Part shown: positions 34,591 to 42,611 of the stretch, in pieces
How the letters are laid out: every line of letters begins with the position of its first letter
How positions within the stretch are numbered: the stretch's first letter is position 1
DNA from: JANNSX01 sp041397825
GTDB taxonomy: Bacteria > Pseudomonadota > Alphaproteobacteria > Rhizobiales > Hyphomicrobiaceae
Length of the DNA stretch: 64,000 bases
Direction: 5' to 3'
Assembly (NCBI GenBank): GCA_041397825.1
Contig: JAWKVX010000003.1
Coordinates: 682,001-746,000, forward strand
Program-made: the position numbers and the translations under genes
Notes under the pieces: generated by a model
Seen by the model: only the letters and a program-made list of their open reading frames with translations
Database searches by the model: none
Told to the model about the DNA's origin: nothing

Positions 34591-35574
34591 TCACGCCCGC
34601 CCCGTCACCCGCGTGACCGGGCTCTCGTGCACCTCGCGGAGCGCGGCGATGGCCCGGTCGTAGGGCAGCTTCAGGGCCTGGGCGATGTCGGCGATGCGGT
34701 TCTGCTCGGCTTCCGCGGCATCGTTGTCGGCGATCAGCACGAGATAGGAGGCCTTCATGATCATCGCCTTCGTGGCCGGCGACATGCGGCCCTCGATGCG
34801 GCCAAGCTCGTCATAGATGGTCGTGTCGCGACTGGCCATCAGCGTCGCCATCTCGCGGACCTTCGCGGCGGGAAGCGGCAGGCCGGTGATCACTTCGTAG
34901 GCGCGCGAGATGGTCGTCACCTCACGCTCGTCGAGATGGCCGTCGGCGGAGGCCATCGCCATCATCGAGCGCACCATGTAGGTGTCGAGCTCGCTCGAGC
35001 GATTGGGTCTGACGGCCTTCGTGTCGGTGGTCGCGTCGTCGAAGGAGACGATGGCGCGCTGGATGACGCCGTAGAGGAAGAGGATCAGGCCCACCAGCAT
35101 GATGGCCCAGGTGATGACGACGACGATGTCGCCATAGAGATAGGGGTCGAGCAGCAGCATGCCGAGAAAGCCGGCGAGGAACACGGCGATGCCGAGGAGG
35201 AGCTTGCCGAGGCCGAGGCCCGGCTTGCCGGCCTTGGCCGTCTCCTTGACCTGCTCGGCGTGCGAGCGGGCCGCCGACAGGACGTCGCGGACATAAGTGT
35301 TGGCGTCGAAGGGTCTCGGCCCACCACCCGAGACGGCCGGGACGGTGCCCGGTCCCCCAGGGGAGACAGCCACGGCATCCTCGCCACCAAAGGCGGCGAC
35401 GAACTGTTGGATAAGTCCGAAAACGAAGACACCGACGCCGATGATCATAATGATCCAGGAGACCACGGTGACGACATCGCCGTACACGTAGGGGTCCAAC
35501 ATCAGCAGCGCGACGCCGCCGACGATAAAGATGGCCACGCCGATCAGTATGCGCCCCAGACCCGTACCCAGCAT
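34591..35574 (-). CDS. Membrane protein with duplicated two-helix module and C-terminal TerB-like domain
   Basis: A 327-residue protein. Residues 5-57 and 121-173 align without gaps, with about half of positions identical. Each begins GLGxxLxG, contains LLxLDPYxYGD and ends GxIQ, and each predicts two membrane helices joined by the DPYxYGD loop. A Gly/Pro-rich linker separates the copies. Residues about 195-320 are a TerB-like helical domain (ADGHLDEREV, NRIADIAQAL) as in tellurite-resistance and DjlA proteins, which bind metal through acidic residues. ATG 35574 has GAGG nine bases upstream. TerB relatives suggest envelope stress, but the function is unknown. Confidence 0.82.
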   Translation of the reverse strand: MLGTGLGRILIGVAIFIVGGVALLMLDPYVYGDVVTVVSWIIMIIGVGVFVFGLIQQFVAAFGGEDAVAVSPGGPGTVPAVSGGGPRPFDANTYVRDVLSAARSHAEQVKETAKAGKPGLGLGKLLLGIAVFLAGFLGMLLLDPYLYGDIVVVITWAIMLVGLILFLYGVIQRAIVSFDDATTDTKAVRPNRSSELDTYMVRSMMAMASADGHLDEREVTTISRAYEVITGLPLPAAKVREMATLMASRDTTIYDELGRIEGRMSPATKAMIMKASYLVLIADNDAAEAEQNRIADIAQALKLPYDRAIAALREVHESPVTRVTGRA

Positions 35575-35698
35575 TTGATAATCCTCACCCGCCGACCCGC
35601 GCCCCCCTTCCGTGCGGTTCCGGCCCCAATTCCGCCTACAATCCAAAGAAGCCGAGAAAAAGGCAAGCGACTTCTTTGGTTTAGGCCGCAGTCGGCGC

Positions 35699-37648
35699 TC
35701 ATGCTCCCGCCAGGGCCAGGCGCAATCCCGGGACCGCGTCGGCGCCCTCGGGCACCTCGAGGCGGGCGCCTGAGAGGGCCTCGCCCATCGGCTCGGCGCG
35801 GCCGCCGAGATGGGTCGCCAGAAACGCCTCGGCGATGGCGTAGAAGGCGATCCGGTTCTCCGGCACGGCAAATCCGTGCCCCTCCTCGGGATAAAGCACG
35901 TAGGTGACCGGCAGCCCCTTCTTCCGCATGGCCTCGACGATCTGGTCCGATTCCGCCTGCTTGACGCGGGGATCGTTGGCGCCTTGGGCGATCAGCAGCG
36001 GCCGGACGATCCGGTCGGCGCGGTGCAGCGGCGAGCGGTCGCGCAGCAGGGCACGGCCGGCTTCGGTGCGCGGATCGCCGACGGCGCGGGCCAGCGTCTC
36101 GAAGAAAGCGGCCCAGTAGGGTGGCACGGTGGCGAGCAGCGTCTCGAGGTTGGAGGGTCCGACGATGTCGACACCGCAGGCGAAGACCTCGGGCGTAAAG
36201 GTGAGAGCGGCCAGCGTCGCATAGCCGCCGTACGACCCGCCCATGATCGCGACCTTCGATCTGTCGGCGATGCCCTCCCGGACGGCCCAGTCGACTGCAT
36301 CGAGCAGGTCCTCGTGCATCTTGCCGGCCCACTGTCCGTCTCCGGCGGTGATGAAGGACTTCCCGAACCCCGTCGAGGATCGGAAATTGACGGAGAGCAC
36401 GGCATAGCCGCGGTCGGCGAGCCACTGGTGCTCGGGATCGTAGGCGTAGGAGTCCTGCGACCAGGGCCCGCCGTGCACGTTGAGAACCATCGCCAGCGGT
36501 GCCGGCGGTCGGTCGCCGGCGACGGCGGCGGGGAGGGTCAGGTAGGAGACGAGCTCGAGGCCGTCGCGCGAGGGTATGACGACGGGGTGCATCCGGGCCA
36601 GCCGTTCGTCCGCGAGCTCCGGTCGGCTCTCGAACAGAAAGGAGAATCGTCCGGCGGCACGGTCATAGAGGTGGTACTGGCCGGGCCGCTCGGGCTTGAC
36701 CGCCGTCATGACCCAGAGATCATCGGCACGGGTGCGGCTCACGATGTCGAACTCGGGGTCATAGTCGCGTTTGATGCGCGCGATCTCGGCCTCCATGTCC
36801 GGGGTGAGCGCCTGCCAGTCACCCGTCAGATAATGTGTCTGATAGGCCTCCGCGACATAGGTGACGGGGTGGGTCAGCACACGGCCGATATCGACCTTGT
36901 CATGCTCGGCCAGGAGGCACTGCTCACCGCTCACCCAATCGAGGGCATAGAGGGCCGCTTTGTCACGGCCAAGCGAGCTCGAGAGATAGAGTGTCTCGCC
37001 GTTGGCGGTGAAGCCTTCGATACCAGTCGTCAGGCTGTCGGCATGCGGGATGCGGAGCCAGGCTTCGGTCTTGCCCGCCTCGATCCGGTGGATCGTCCGG
37101 CCGCCGTCCGCCTCTGGCTTCTCGACGAGGCGCAGCCCGAGGTCCCGGTCGAGCGTCATGCCGCCATACTGGCCGGAATTCTCGAAGACAAGCGTGCGCT
37201 TCGCCGAGACGACATCGACCAGATAGAGATCGTGCCAGGCGGCATCTCGGTCGTTCATGCCGATGGCGAGGAGGCCCGGCCGGGTCCACGACTGCCCCAT
37301 CCAACGGGCATTGACGCCAGGATAGGGCGTGAGATCGGTCGTTTCGCCAGTGTCGATCGTGGTGGCATGGATATGCCAGTTCTCGTCGCCATCCGTGTCC
37401 TGCATGTAGAGCACATGGGGGGACTGCAGCGACCAGCCGAAGACGCGGATGCCGCGCTTCGTGTCGCGGGTGACGGCACGGGCCGCCGCCGGTTCCTGGC
37501 GCGGCGCAACCCAGACATTCATGACGCCGTTGGCGGGCGCGAGCCACGAAATGTACTTGCCATCGGGCGACAGCCGGACCATGGCCCGGTCCGGATTGCC
37601 GAACAGCTTCCGGCGGGCGATCGGCTGCGACATTTTCGATGAGCTCAT
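35699..37648 (-). CDS. S9 family prolyl oligopeptidase-type serine peptidase
   Basis: A 649-residue cytoplasmic peptidase with an N-terminal beta-propeller (about residues 20-380; repeated strands such as DRAMVRLSPDGKYISWLAP) and a C-terminal alpha/beta-hydrolase domain. The nucleophile is Ser472 in MGGSYGGYATL, the acid Asp is in QGANDPRVK and the His is in YPEEGHGF. No signal peptide is seen. Start ATG 37648 is preceded by GGGAGAG at normal spacing. S9 members cleave short peptides or act as acylaminoacyl peptidases. It lies 124 bases upstream of the TerB-like gene and is divergent from the ELM1-type gene. Confidence 0.93.
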   Translation of the reverse strand: MSSSKMSQPIARRKLFGNPDRAMVRLSPDGKYISWLAPANGVMNVWVAPRQEPAAARAVTRDTKRGIRVFGWSLQSPHVLYMQDTDGDENWHIHATTIDTGETTDLTPYPGVNARWMGQSWTRPGLLAIGMNDRDAAWHDLYLVDVVSAKRTLVFENSGQYGGMTLDRDLGLRLVEKPEADGGRTIHRIEAGKTEAWLRIPHADSLTTGIEGFTANGETLYLSSSLGRDKAALYALDWVSGEQCLLAEHDKVDIGRVLTHPVTYVAEAYQTHYLTGDWQALTPDMEAEIARIKRDYDPEFDIVSRTRADDLWVMTAVKPERPGQYHLYDRAAGRFSFLFESRPELADERLARMHPVVIPSRDGLELVSYLTLPAAVAGDRPPAPLAMVLNVHGGPWSQDSYAYDPEHQWLADRGYAVLSVNFRSSTGFGKSFITAGDGQWAGKMHEDLLDAVDWAVREGIADRSKVAIMGGSYGGYATLAALTFTPEVFACGVDIVGPSNLETLLATVPPYWAAFFETLARAVGDPRTEAGRALLRDRSPLHRADRIVRPLLIAQGANDPRVKQAESDQIVEAMRKKGLPVTYVLYPEEGHGFAVPENRIAFYAIAEAFLATHLGGRAEPMGEALSGARLEVPEGADAVPGLRLALAGA

Positions 37649-37738
37649 GGTGACTCTCCCGGTCCTCGGCGGACTCTGTTTCTGGCGCGACTGTGCTAGG
37701 CTCGCAGTCCTGTCCGACCAAAACCGCAATCGGGTCCC

Positions 37739-38776
37739 ATGCGCAAGCTTTGCGTGCTCTTGCTGGCTGACGACAAGCCTGGCCACTATCATCTGGCCGA
37801 GGGCGTCATTGCGGCAATGGCGCGCCGCCGGCCCGTCGATGTGTCGCGGATCGAAGTGCGCCGCCACCGGGTGTTTCCGGGAAGGGCTCTGGCGGAGGCG
37901 CTGTCGTCGGGGCTGATGTCACCGGCCGGGGTCATGCGCCTCGCCTATGGCATCCGTGTGGAGGCGCTCGGAGAGGCCGACGTCATCGTCTCTGCCGGCG
38001 GCGATACCATCGTTCCCAGCGCGGCGCTCGCCAAGGCGATGGGGGCGCGAAACGTCTTCTGCGGCACGTTGCGGCGACTGCCGCCCGAGCATTTCGATCT
38101 GATCATCTCGTCCTATCAGAGCCACGCCGGGCTGCCGCGCCATCTCGTGAGTCTGAAGCCGAATGCCATGGACCCGGATGCCCCCGAGCGCCGGCGACCG
38201 CAGCCGCCGGTCTTTCGTCACGGCTATCCGGTTGCGGCAGGCTTGCTGGTCGGCGGCGATTCCGGTCTCTTCCGCTATGCGGCGGCCGAGTGGAGCCGCC
38301 TCATCGCGTTTCTCCGGGCGACGCACGAGGCCGGCGGCACCCGCTGGCTGATCTCGACGTCGCGTCGGACCTCGTCGGAGGCCGCCGACGCATTCGCCGC
38401 CTTCGTGGCAGCCGACCCTGCTGTTGCCGAAATCCTCGACTATCGGGTCGCGGGTCCGGGCACGCTGCCCCGGCTGTTCGCCCGAGCCGATGCCATCGTC
38501 GCGACGGAGGATTCGTCCACCATGATCTCGGAGGCCGTGTCTCAGCGCCTAGCCGTCGTCGGTGTCTCGCCCGAACAGCACAGCTTCAAGGCCGAGGAGG
38601 CGGAGTACCGCGCGCTGCTGAAGGCGAATGACTGGTGCCGGTTCGTGCCGATCGCCGAGCTGACGCCGGAGCGGTTCCGCGACGCTCTCGCCGAGATCCA
38701 TCCGATGCGGGAGAACCATCTCGATCGCCTGGCAGATGCCCTGGCGGAGCATCTACCCGAGTTGGCCCTCGGATGA
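37739..38776 (+). CDS. ELM1/GtrOC1-like family protein (mitochondrial fission ELM1 homologue)
   Basis: A 345-residue protein of the family named after plant ELM1, widespread in alphaproteobacteria. It opens with LLADDKPGHYHLAEGV, has VSAGGDTIVPSAALAKAMGA, and a late AIVATEDSSTMISEA segment, all characteristic. The fold is glycosyltransferase-like (GT-B type), and a role in envelope polysaccharide or lipid assembly has been proposed for bacterial members; this is not proven. Its stop overlaps the start of a CPBP-type membrane protein gene (ATGA), so both are translated together. Confidence 0.88.
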   Translation: MRKLCVLLLADDKPGHYHLAEGVIAAMARRRPVDVSRIEVRRHRVFPGRALAEALSSGLMSPAGVMRLAYGIRVEALGEADVIVSAGGDTIVPSAALAKAMGARNVFCGTLRRLPPEHFDLIISSYQSHAGLPRHLVSLKPNAMDPDAPERRRPQPPVFRHGYPVAAGLLVGGDSGLFRYAAAEWSRLIAFLRATHEAGGTRWLISTSRRTSSEAADAFAAFVAADPAVAEILDYRVAGPGTLPRLFARADAIVATEDSSTMISEAVSQRLAVVGVSPEQHSFKAEEAEYRALLKANDWCRFVPIAELTPERFRDALAEIHPMRENHLDRLADALAEHLPELALG

Positions 38777-39453
38777 CACTGGCATCGTCGGACGCCGCAG
38801 CAACGCCGGGTCAGTTGTTCCGCCGCTGGCTGGAGATGCTGCTGCTGTTCCTCGGCTTGCCGCTGGCGATGGCCGCTGTGATCTATCGCGGGCATGTGCC
38901 GCTGTTCGCGGCGCTGCCTCCCGTGCTCGGTCTCATGGTCATCCTGATGGTGGCCGACCGGAGCTTCTCGTTGCGCAGGCCGCTCGGTCGCGGTTTCGGC
39001 CTGGGCGAGCTGGCCCTGATCCTGGGTATGTTTGCCGTACTGGGTGGTGCGCTTGCCGCCTGGGTCTATGTCCAGGAGCCGCATCGCTTTCTATCGCTGC
39101 CCCGGGCGCGGCCGCGAATCTGGATGTTCATCATGCTCGTCTATCCGCTCGTCTCGGTGGTCACGCAGGAGATCCTCTATCGCGTCTTCTACTTTCACCG
39201 CTACCGCCTGCTGTTCGAGCGCGCGCCCTGGCTCGGCATCCTCGTCAACGCGGCCTTGTTCTCCTTCGGTCACATCTTCTTCTGGAACTGGCCGGCGATG
39301 ATCCTGACGTTTTTCGGCGGCCTCATCTTTGCCTGGCGCTATACGCGCACCGGCTCGTTCTGGGCAGTCGCGCTCGAGCACACGCTCTACGGCAATCTCG
39401 TGTTCACGATCGGGCTCGGCAGCTACTTCTTCACCGGCGTCAGCAATTTTTGA
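38773..39453 (+). CDS. CPBP family intramembrane protease-like protein with altered first motif
   Basis: A 226-residue membrane protein with about seven helices and the CPBP (CAAX protease/bacteriocin-processing) pattern. Motif 1, normally EExxxR, reads Q132-E133-I-L-Y-R137, so the first Glu is Gln. Motif 2 is FSFGH within LFSFGHIFF, and motif 3 appears as EHTLYGN near the C-terminus. The changed first residue may reduce or alter proteolysis. Four-base overlap with the ELM1-type gene indicates coupling and perhaps a shared envelope role. The start ATG 38773 is set by this overlap. Confidence 0.8.
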   Translation: MTLASSDAAATPGQLFRRWLEMLLLFLGLPLAMAAVIYRGHVPLFAALPPVLGLMVILMVADRSFSLRRPLGRGFGLGELALILGMFAVLGGALAAWVYVQEPHRFLSLPRARPRIWMFIMLVYPLVSVVTQEILYRVFYFHRYRLLFERAPWLGILVNAALFSFGHIFFWNWPAMILTFFGGLIFAWRYTRTGSFWAVALEHTLYGNLVFTIGLGSYFFTGVSNF

Positions 39454-39502
39454 GGCACGCGCAGGTGTGGTGAACACCGCGCAGCTCGTCTGCGGATGCT
39501 CT

Positions 39503-40066
39503 CTAGCCAGGCATGCGCAGCCAGAAAACCGAATAGAAGGCGATCCACATGAGGGCGAGGGGGAGGAGCGCGAGGCGTGGTCCGAGCCAACTGAGGACGA
39601 GCGGGCGAAGCAGCGCGGCGGCCCCGACGATGAGTACAAAACGAGTGAGACGGATCGGCACGCTCCACAGGAGAAACAGGCCGAGCGGCTTCGCCGCCGC
39701 TGCCGCGCTCGCGGCATAGAGCTTGTAGGGGATGCCGGAGAACGATCCCCAGAGCATGGCGGCGGGCCAGCTTCCGCCTGCGAGCTCGGCGCGCACCCCG
39801 GCGATCATCGCCGCCGAGATCGCCGGCAGACGATCCAAGAGTGCGAAGCTGTCGACGAGGCCATCGGCGGTCGCGAGATAGACGAGGAGGCCGCCGGCTG
39901 CCGCCGCGACCGCAGCAGCAAGGGCGGCAACCACGCCCGCACGCGCGCCGAAGCGCACCGTCGTCGCCGAGAGGATCACGTCCGGAACGACGAAGAAGAC
40001 CGTCGCCTCGGCGAGGCTCCAGAGTGCGGAGGCGGCAATCCATCGGCGGGGTGAGTGCGCACTCAA
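39503..40066 (-). CDS. VTT/YqaA-like inner-membrane protein
   Basis: A 187-residue protein with about five hydrophobic segments and the compact YqaA/VTT-like sequence WGSFSGIPYKLYAASAAAAAKPL followed by a second block IRLTRFVLIVGAAALL. DedA/VTT proteins are lipid scramblases or flippases; this small relative is only generally similar. It starts at TTG 40066 in a four-base overlap (TTGA) with the DsbA-like gene's stop; no ATG lies at a better place. Coupled translation with a thiol enzyme is unusual. The family call is moderate. Confidence 0.7.
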   Translation of the reverse strand: MSAHSPRRWIAASALWSLAEATVFFVVPDVILSATTVRFGARAGVVAALAAAVAAAAGGLLVYLATADGLVDSFALLDRLPAISAAMIAGVRAELAGGSWPAAMLWGSFSGIPYKLYAASAAAAAKPLGLFLLWSVPIRLTRFVLIVGAAALLRPLVLSWLGPRLALLPLALMWIAFYSVFWLRMPG

Positions 40067-40704
40067 TCGTCGTTCGCCGCGGATTGCTGGCGGAGCCATT
40101 GCTCGAGCGGCTCGGCCAGAGCCTCGAGCGGCTGGTAGCCGTGCGTCACCATCGTGTAGCCGGTTTGGGCCGTGCCCGCGAGGAGTGTCGGGAAGCCGCG
40201 GATGCCGGCGTTCTGGCTGGTGACGAAACCCTCCCGGGTCGCCGCCCTCGCGGACTCCGAGACGAGGGCCGACGCGAAGGGCTCCGCCGCAAAGCCTTCC
40301 TCGACGGCGACCTCGGTCAGCACGTCCTCGTCCGTCACGTCGCGGTTCTCCGCGTAGAAGGCCTGCTGCACGGCCTTGAGCATATCGAGTCCCGAACCGG
40401 GTCTGAGGGCCTGCGCGGTCACAACCGCACGGCTCGCCGGCTCCGTGTCGTAAGTGAAGTCGGACCGGTCGAAGAAGGCGAAGTCGAAAGGCTGGCCGGT
40501 GCGTTGCGCCACGTGCTCCCAATGTTCGCGGATCATGGCACGGTCTTTCTCCCGCATCGGCTCGGTGTTGTACGGCCTCAGGCCGCCCATCAATAGGCTG
40601 ACGGGCGCGACGGCGCCGAAGCGCTCGGCGATCGCATCGATCACGGGCGAGAACCCCCAGCACCAGGAGCACATGGGGTCGGCGATGTAGATCAGTTGGG
40701 GCAT
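40063..40704 (-). CDS. DsbA family protein (FrnE-like)
   Basis: A 213-residue thioredoxin-fold protein with the redox motif CSWC at residues 12-15 (DPMCSWCWGFSP) and the cis-Pro loop in RGFPTLLAG. The helical insertion and the pattern YIADPMCSWCWG match the cytoplasmic FrnE-type group of DsbA-like oxidoreductases rather than exported DsbA, and no signal peptide is present. Such proteins can act as thiol isomerases; some are in polyketide pathways. It begins with ATG 40704 and overlaps the downstream VTT-like gene by four bases. Confidence 0.9.
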   Translation of the reverse strand: MPQLIYIADPMCSWCWGFSPVIDAIAERFGAVAPVSLLMGGLRPYNTEPMREKDRAMIREHWEHVAQRTGQPFDFAFFDRSDFTYDTEPASRAVVTAQALRPGSGLDMLKAVQQAFYAENRDVTDEDVLTEVAVEEGFAAEPFASALVSESARAATREGFVTSQNAGIRGFPTLLAGTAQTGYTMVTHGYQPLEALAEPLEQWLRQQSAANDD

Positions 40705-40816
40705 GGTCGCCTCCGGCCTGCTTCGCCGACAACCTTGCCATGCGCGACAGCCCTTGTCTCTCCCGGGTGTGCCGCCTCATAGTTGTCGGGGGACTATTGA
40801 GCGAGGAGAGCCGAAT

Positions 40817-41542
40817 GTGAGCGAGCTCAGCCATCGTCAAGAACGAGAGGATCTGGCGGCGGCATTGCGAATGGCCGCCCGCAACGGCTGGCAGAGCGGC
40901 ATCTGCAACCATTTCAGCCTCGCGGTGGATGCCAACAACTTCCTGATCAACCCGGAAGGCCTGTTCTGGTCGGAGGTGCGCGCGTCGGATCTCCTGCTCG
41001 TCGACAAGGACGGCAAGGTCGTCGAGGGCGATGGCGTCGTCGAGCCGACGGCTTTCTTCATCCATTACAACATCCACCGCCTGGTCGGAACGGCGCGCTG
41101 CGTTCTGCATGCACATCCGCGCTACGTCAGCGCCATCGTCTGCTCGGAAGGGGGGCGGCTCGAGATGAGCCACCAGGATGCGCTGCGGTTCTATGGCCGC
41201 GTCTCCTATGACGACGATTTCGGCGGTGCTGCCATCACCGACAACGAGGGCAAGCGGATCGCGTCAGCGCTTGGCAATCGCTCGATCATGCTGATGGCCC
41301 ATCACGGTGTGACGGTCGTCGGGCCCAACGTCGCGCGTGCCTACGACGATTTCTACTACCTCGAGAAGGCGGCTGAGTATCAGGTGACGGCGATGTCGAT
41401 GGGCAGGCCCTTACGCGTGCTTTCCGAGGACGACTGCAAGCGGCTCGCGCCGACTTTCGCTACGCCGGACAATCTTGCCGAGGGGCATTTCCAGGCGGCC
41501 CGCCGCCTGCTCGACCGCCAAGAGCCCGATTACCGGCACTGA
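40817..41542 (+). CDS. Class II aldolase/adducin family protein
   Basis: A 241-residue zinc-dependent aldolase-fold protein. The zinc ligands appear in LHAHPRYVSA and in LMAHHGVTVVG, and the N-terminal NGWQSGICNHFSLAV loop is the phosphate-binding region of the family. The class II aldolase group includes L-fuculose-phosphate aldolase and also dehydratases and decarboxylases. GTG 40817 is chosen because GAGGAGAG lies just upstream and the out-of-frame ATG is not usable. The TauD-type dioxygenase gene begins 14 bases after its stop, so the two are a probable two-gene operon. Confidence 0.9.
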   Translation: MSELSHRQEREDLAAALRMAARNGWQSGICNHFSLAVDANNFLINPEGLFWSEVRASDLLLVDKDGKVVEGDGVVEPTAFFIHYNIHRLVGTARCVLHAHPRYVSAIVCSEGGRLEMSHQDALRFYGRVSYDDDFGGAAITDNEGKRIASALGNRSIMLMAHHGVTVVGPNVARAYDDFYYLEKAAEYQVTAMSMGRPLRVLSEDDCKRLAPTFATPDNLAEGHFQAARRLLDRQEPDYRH

Positions 41543-41556
41543 CGAAAGGGATTTCC

Positions 41557-42504
41557 ATGAGAATCGGCAAGCTGCCGGGATACGAGTCGGCGCCCGTGCT
41601 CGTGACACCGGAGCGGACCGGCGAGGCGACGCTCGACGGTCTGCTCGCCTGGGCAGCCGAGAACCGGGCGACGCTCGATGCCGAGCTCCAGTCGGTCGGC
41701 GCGATCCTGTTCCGCGGTTTCGAGATCGACGGCCCTGAGGATCTCGCCAAGGCGAGTGCCGCTTTCGGTGGGCAACTTCGAAACTATGTCGGCGGAGACT
41801 CCCCCCGCAGCCAGGTGGCGGAGAAAATCTACAACTCGACCGACTTCCCCGCACACCTGCCTATCGGCCTGCACAACGAGCTCTCCTATGGCGGCTGGTG
41901 GCCCTCCCGCATCTTCTTTCATTGTGTGAGCGAGCCGACGGCGGGCGGCGAGACACCGATCGGCGACAGTCGCGAGATCTACCGGCGCATGCCCGAGACG
42001 CTCCGCGATCGCTTCGAGCGGCAGGGTGTATGCTACGTGCAGAATCTCCGCGGCGGCGACGGGGCGGGTAAATCCTGGCAGCAGACGTTCGAGACCGAGG
42101 ACCACTCCGTCGTCGAGGCTTATTGCCATAAGCACGGCATGGAGTTCCACTGGACCGACTATGGTCTCAGAACCAGCATCAAGCGGCAGGGCGTGCTCCA
42201 GCATCCGAAAGCCGGCACCAAGGCCTGGTTCAACCAGGCCGAGCACTTCCACGCCGCCGCTGACCCGGCCCGCTTCTGGGATGCGGGGTCTGCCAAAGAC
42301 GAAACCTTGCCCGCCCACTGCACCTATGGTGACGGCAGTGAAATCACGAAAGACGAGCTCGAGGCGGTGATCGAGGTGCGCGACGCCTGCGAGGTTGCCT
42401 TCCCGTGGCAGAAGGGCGATCTCACCATGCTCGACAACCTCTCCTGCGCCCACGGCCGCCGTCCCTTCGAGGGGCCACGCAAGATCCTGGTGTCGATGAG
42501 CTGA
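41557..42504 (+). CDS. TauD/TfdA family Fe(II)/2-oxoglutarate dioxygenase
   Basis: A 315-residue non-haem iron dioxygenase. The metal-binding His-x-Glu-type pair is in LHNELSYGGWWPSRIFFHC and the distal His with the 2OG-binding Arg is in NLSCAHGRRPFEGPRKI. GETPIGDSREIYRRM is another family stretch. Overall it resembles the TauD/SyrP group, which hydroxylates amino acids or small acids. Start ATG 41557 follows GAAAGGG. Paired with a class II aldolase gene just upstream, it may work in breakdown or modification of a small acid; this is inference. Confidence 0.9.
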   Translation: MRIGKLPGYESAPVLVTPERTGEATLDGLLAWAAENRATLDAELQSVGAILFRGFEIDGPEDLAKASAAFGGQLRNYVGGDSPRSQVAEKIYNSTDFPAHLPIGLHNELSYGGWWPSRIFFHCVSEPTAGGETPIGDSREIYRRMPETLRDRFERQGVCYVQNLRGGDGAGKSWQQTFETEDHSVVEAYCHKHGMEFHWTDYGLRTSIKRQGVLQHPKAGTKAWFNQAEHFHAAADPARFWDAGSAKDETLPAHCTYGDGSEITKDELEAVIEVRDACEVAFPWQKGDLTMLDNLSCAHGRRPFEGPRKILVSMS

Positions 42505-42611
42505 GCGCCTGGGGCTCGGGCGGTCATTGCCTTTGCCCCACTTCCCATTGCGGCGCCAGCGCTCTAAAAGAGCGCAAAATCACTCATCCCTCGCAAAGGA
42601 TCACGCGCCCC

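Noticed and set aside
35810..37642. A 610-codon + strand frame opposite the S9 peptidase gene
   Set aside because: The peptidase frame has intact catalytic motifs; the opposite frame shows only compositional bias.
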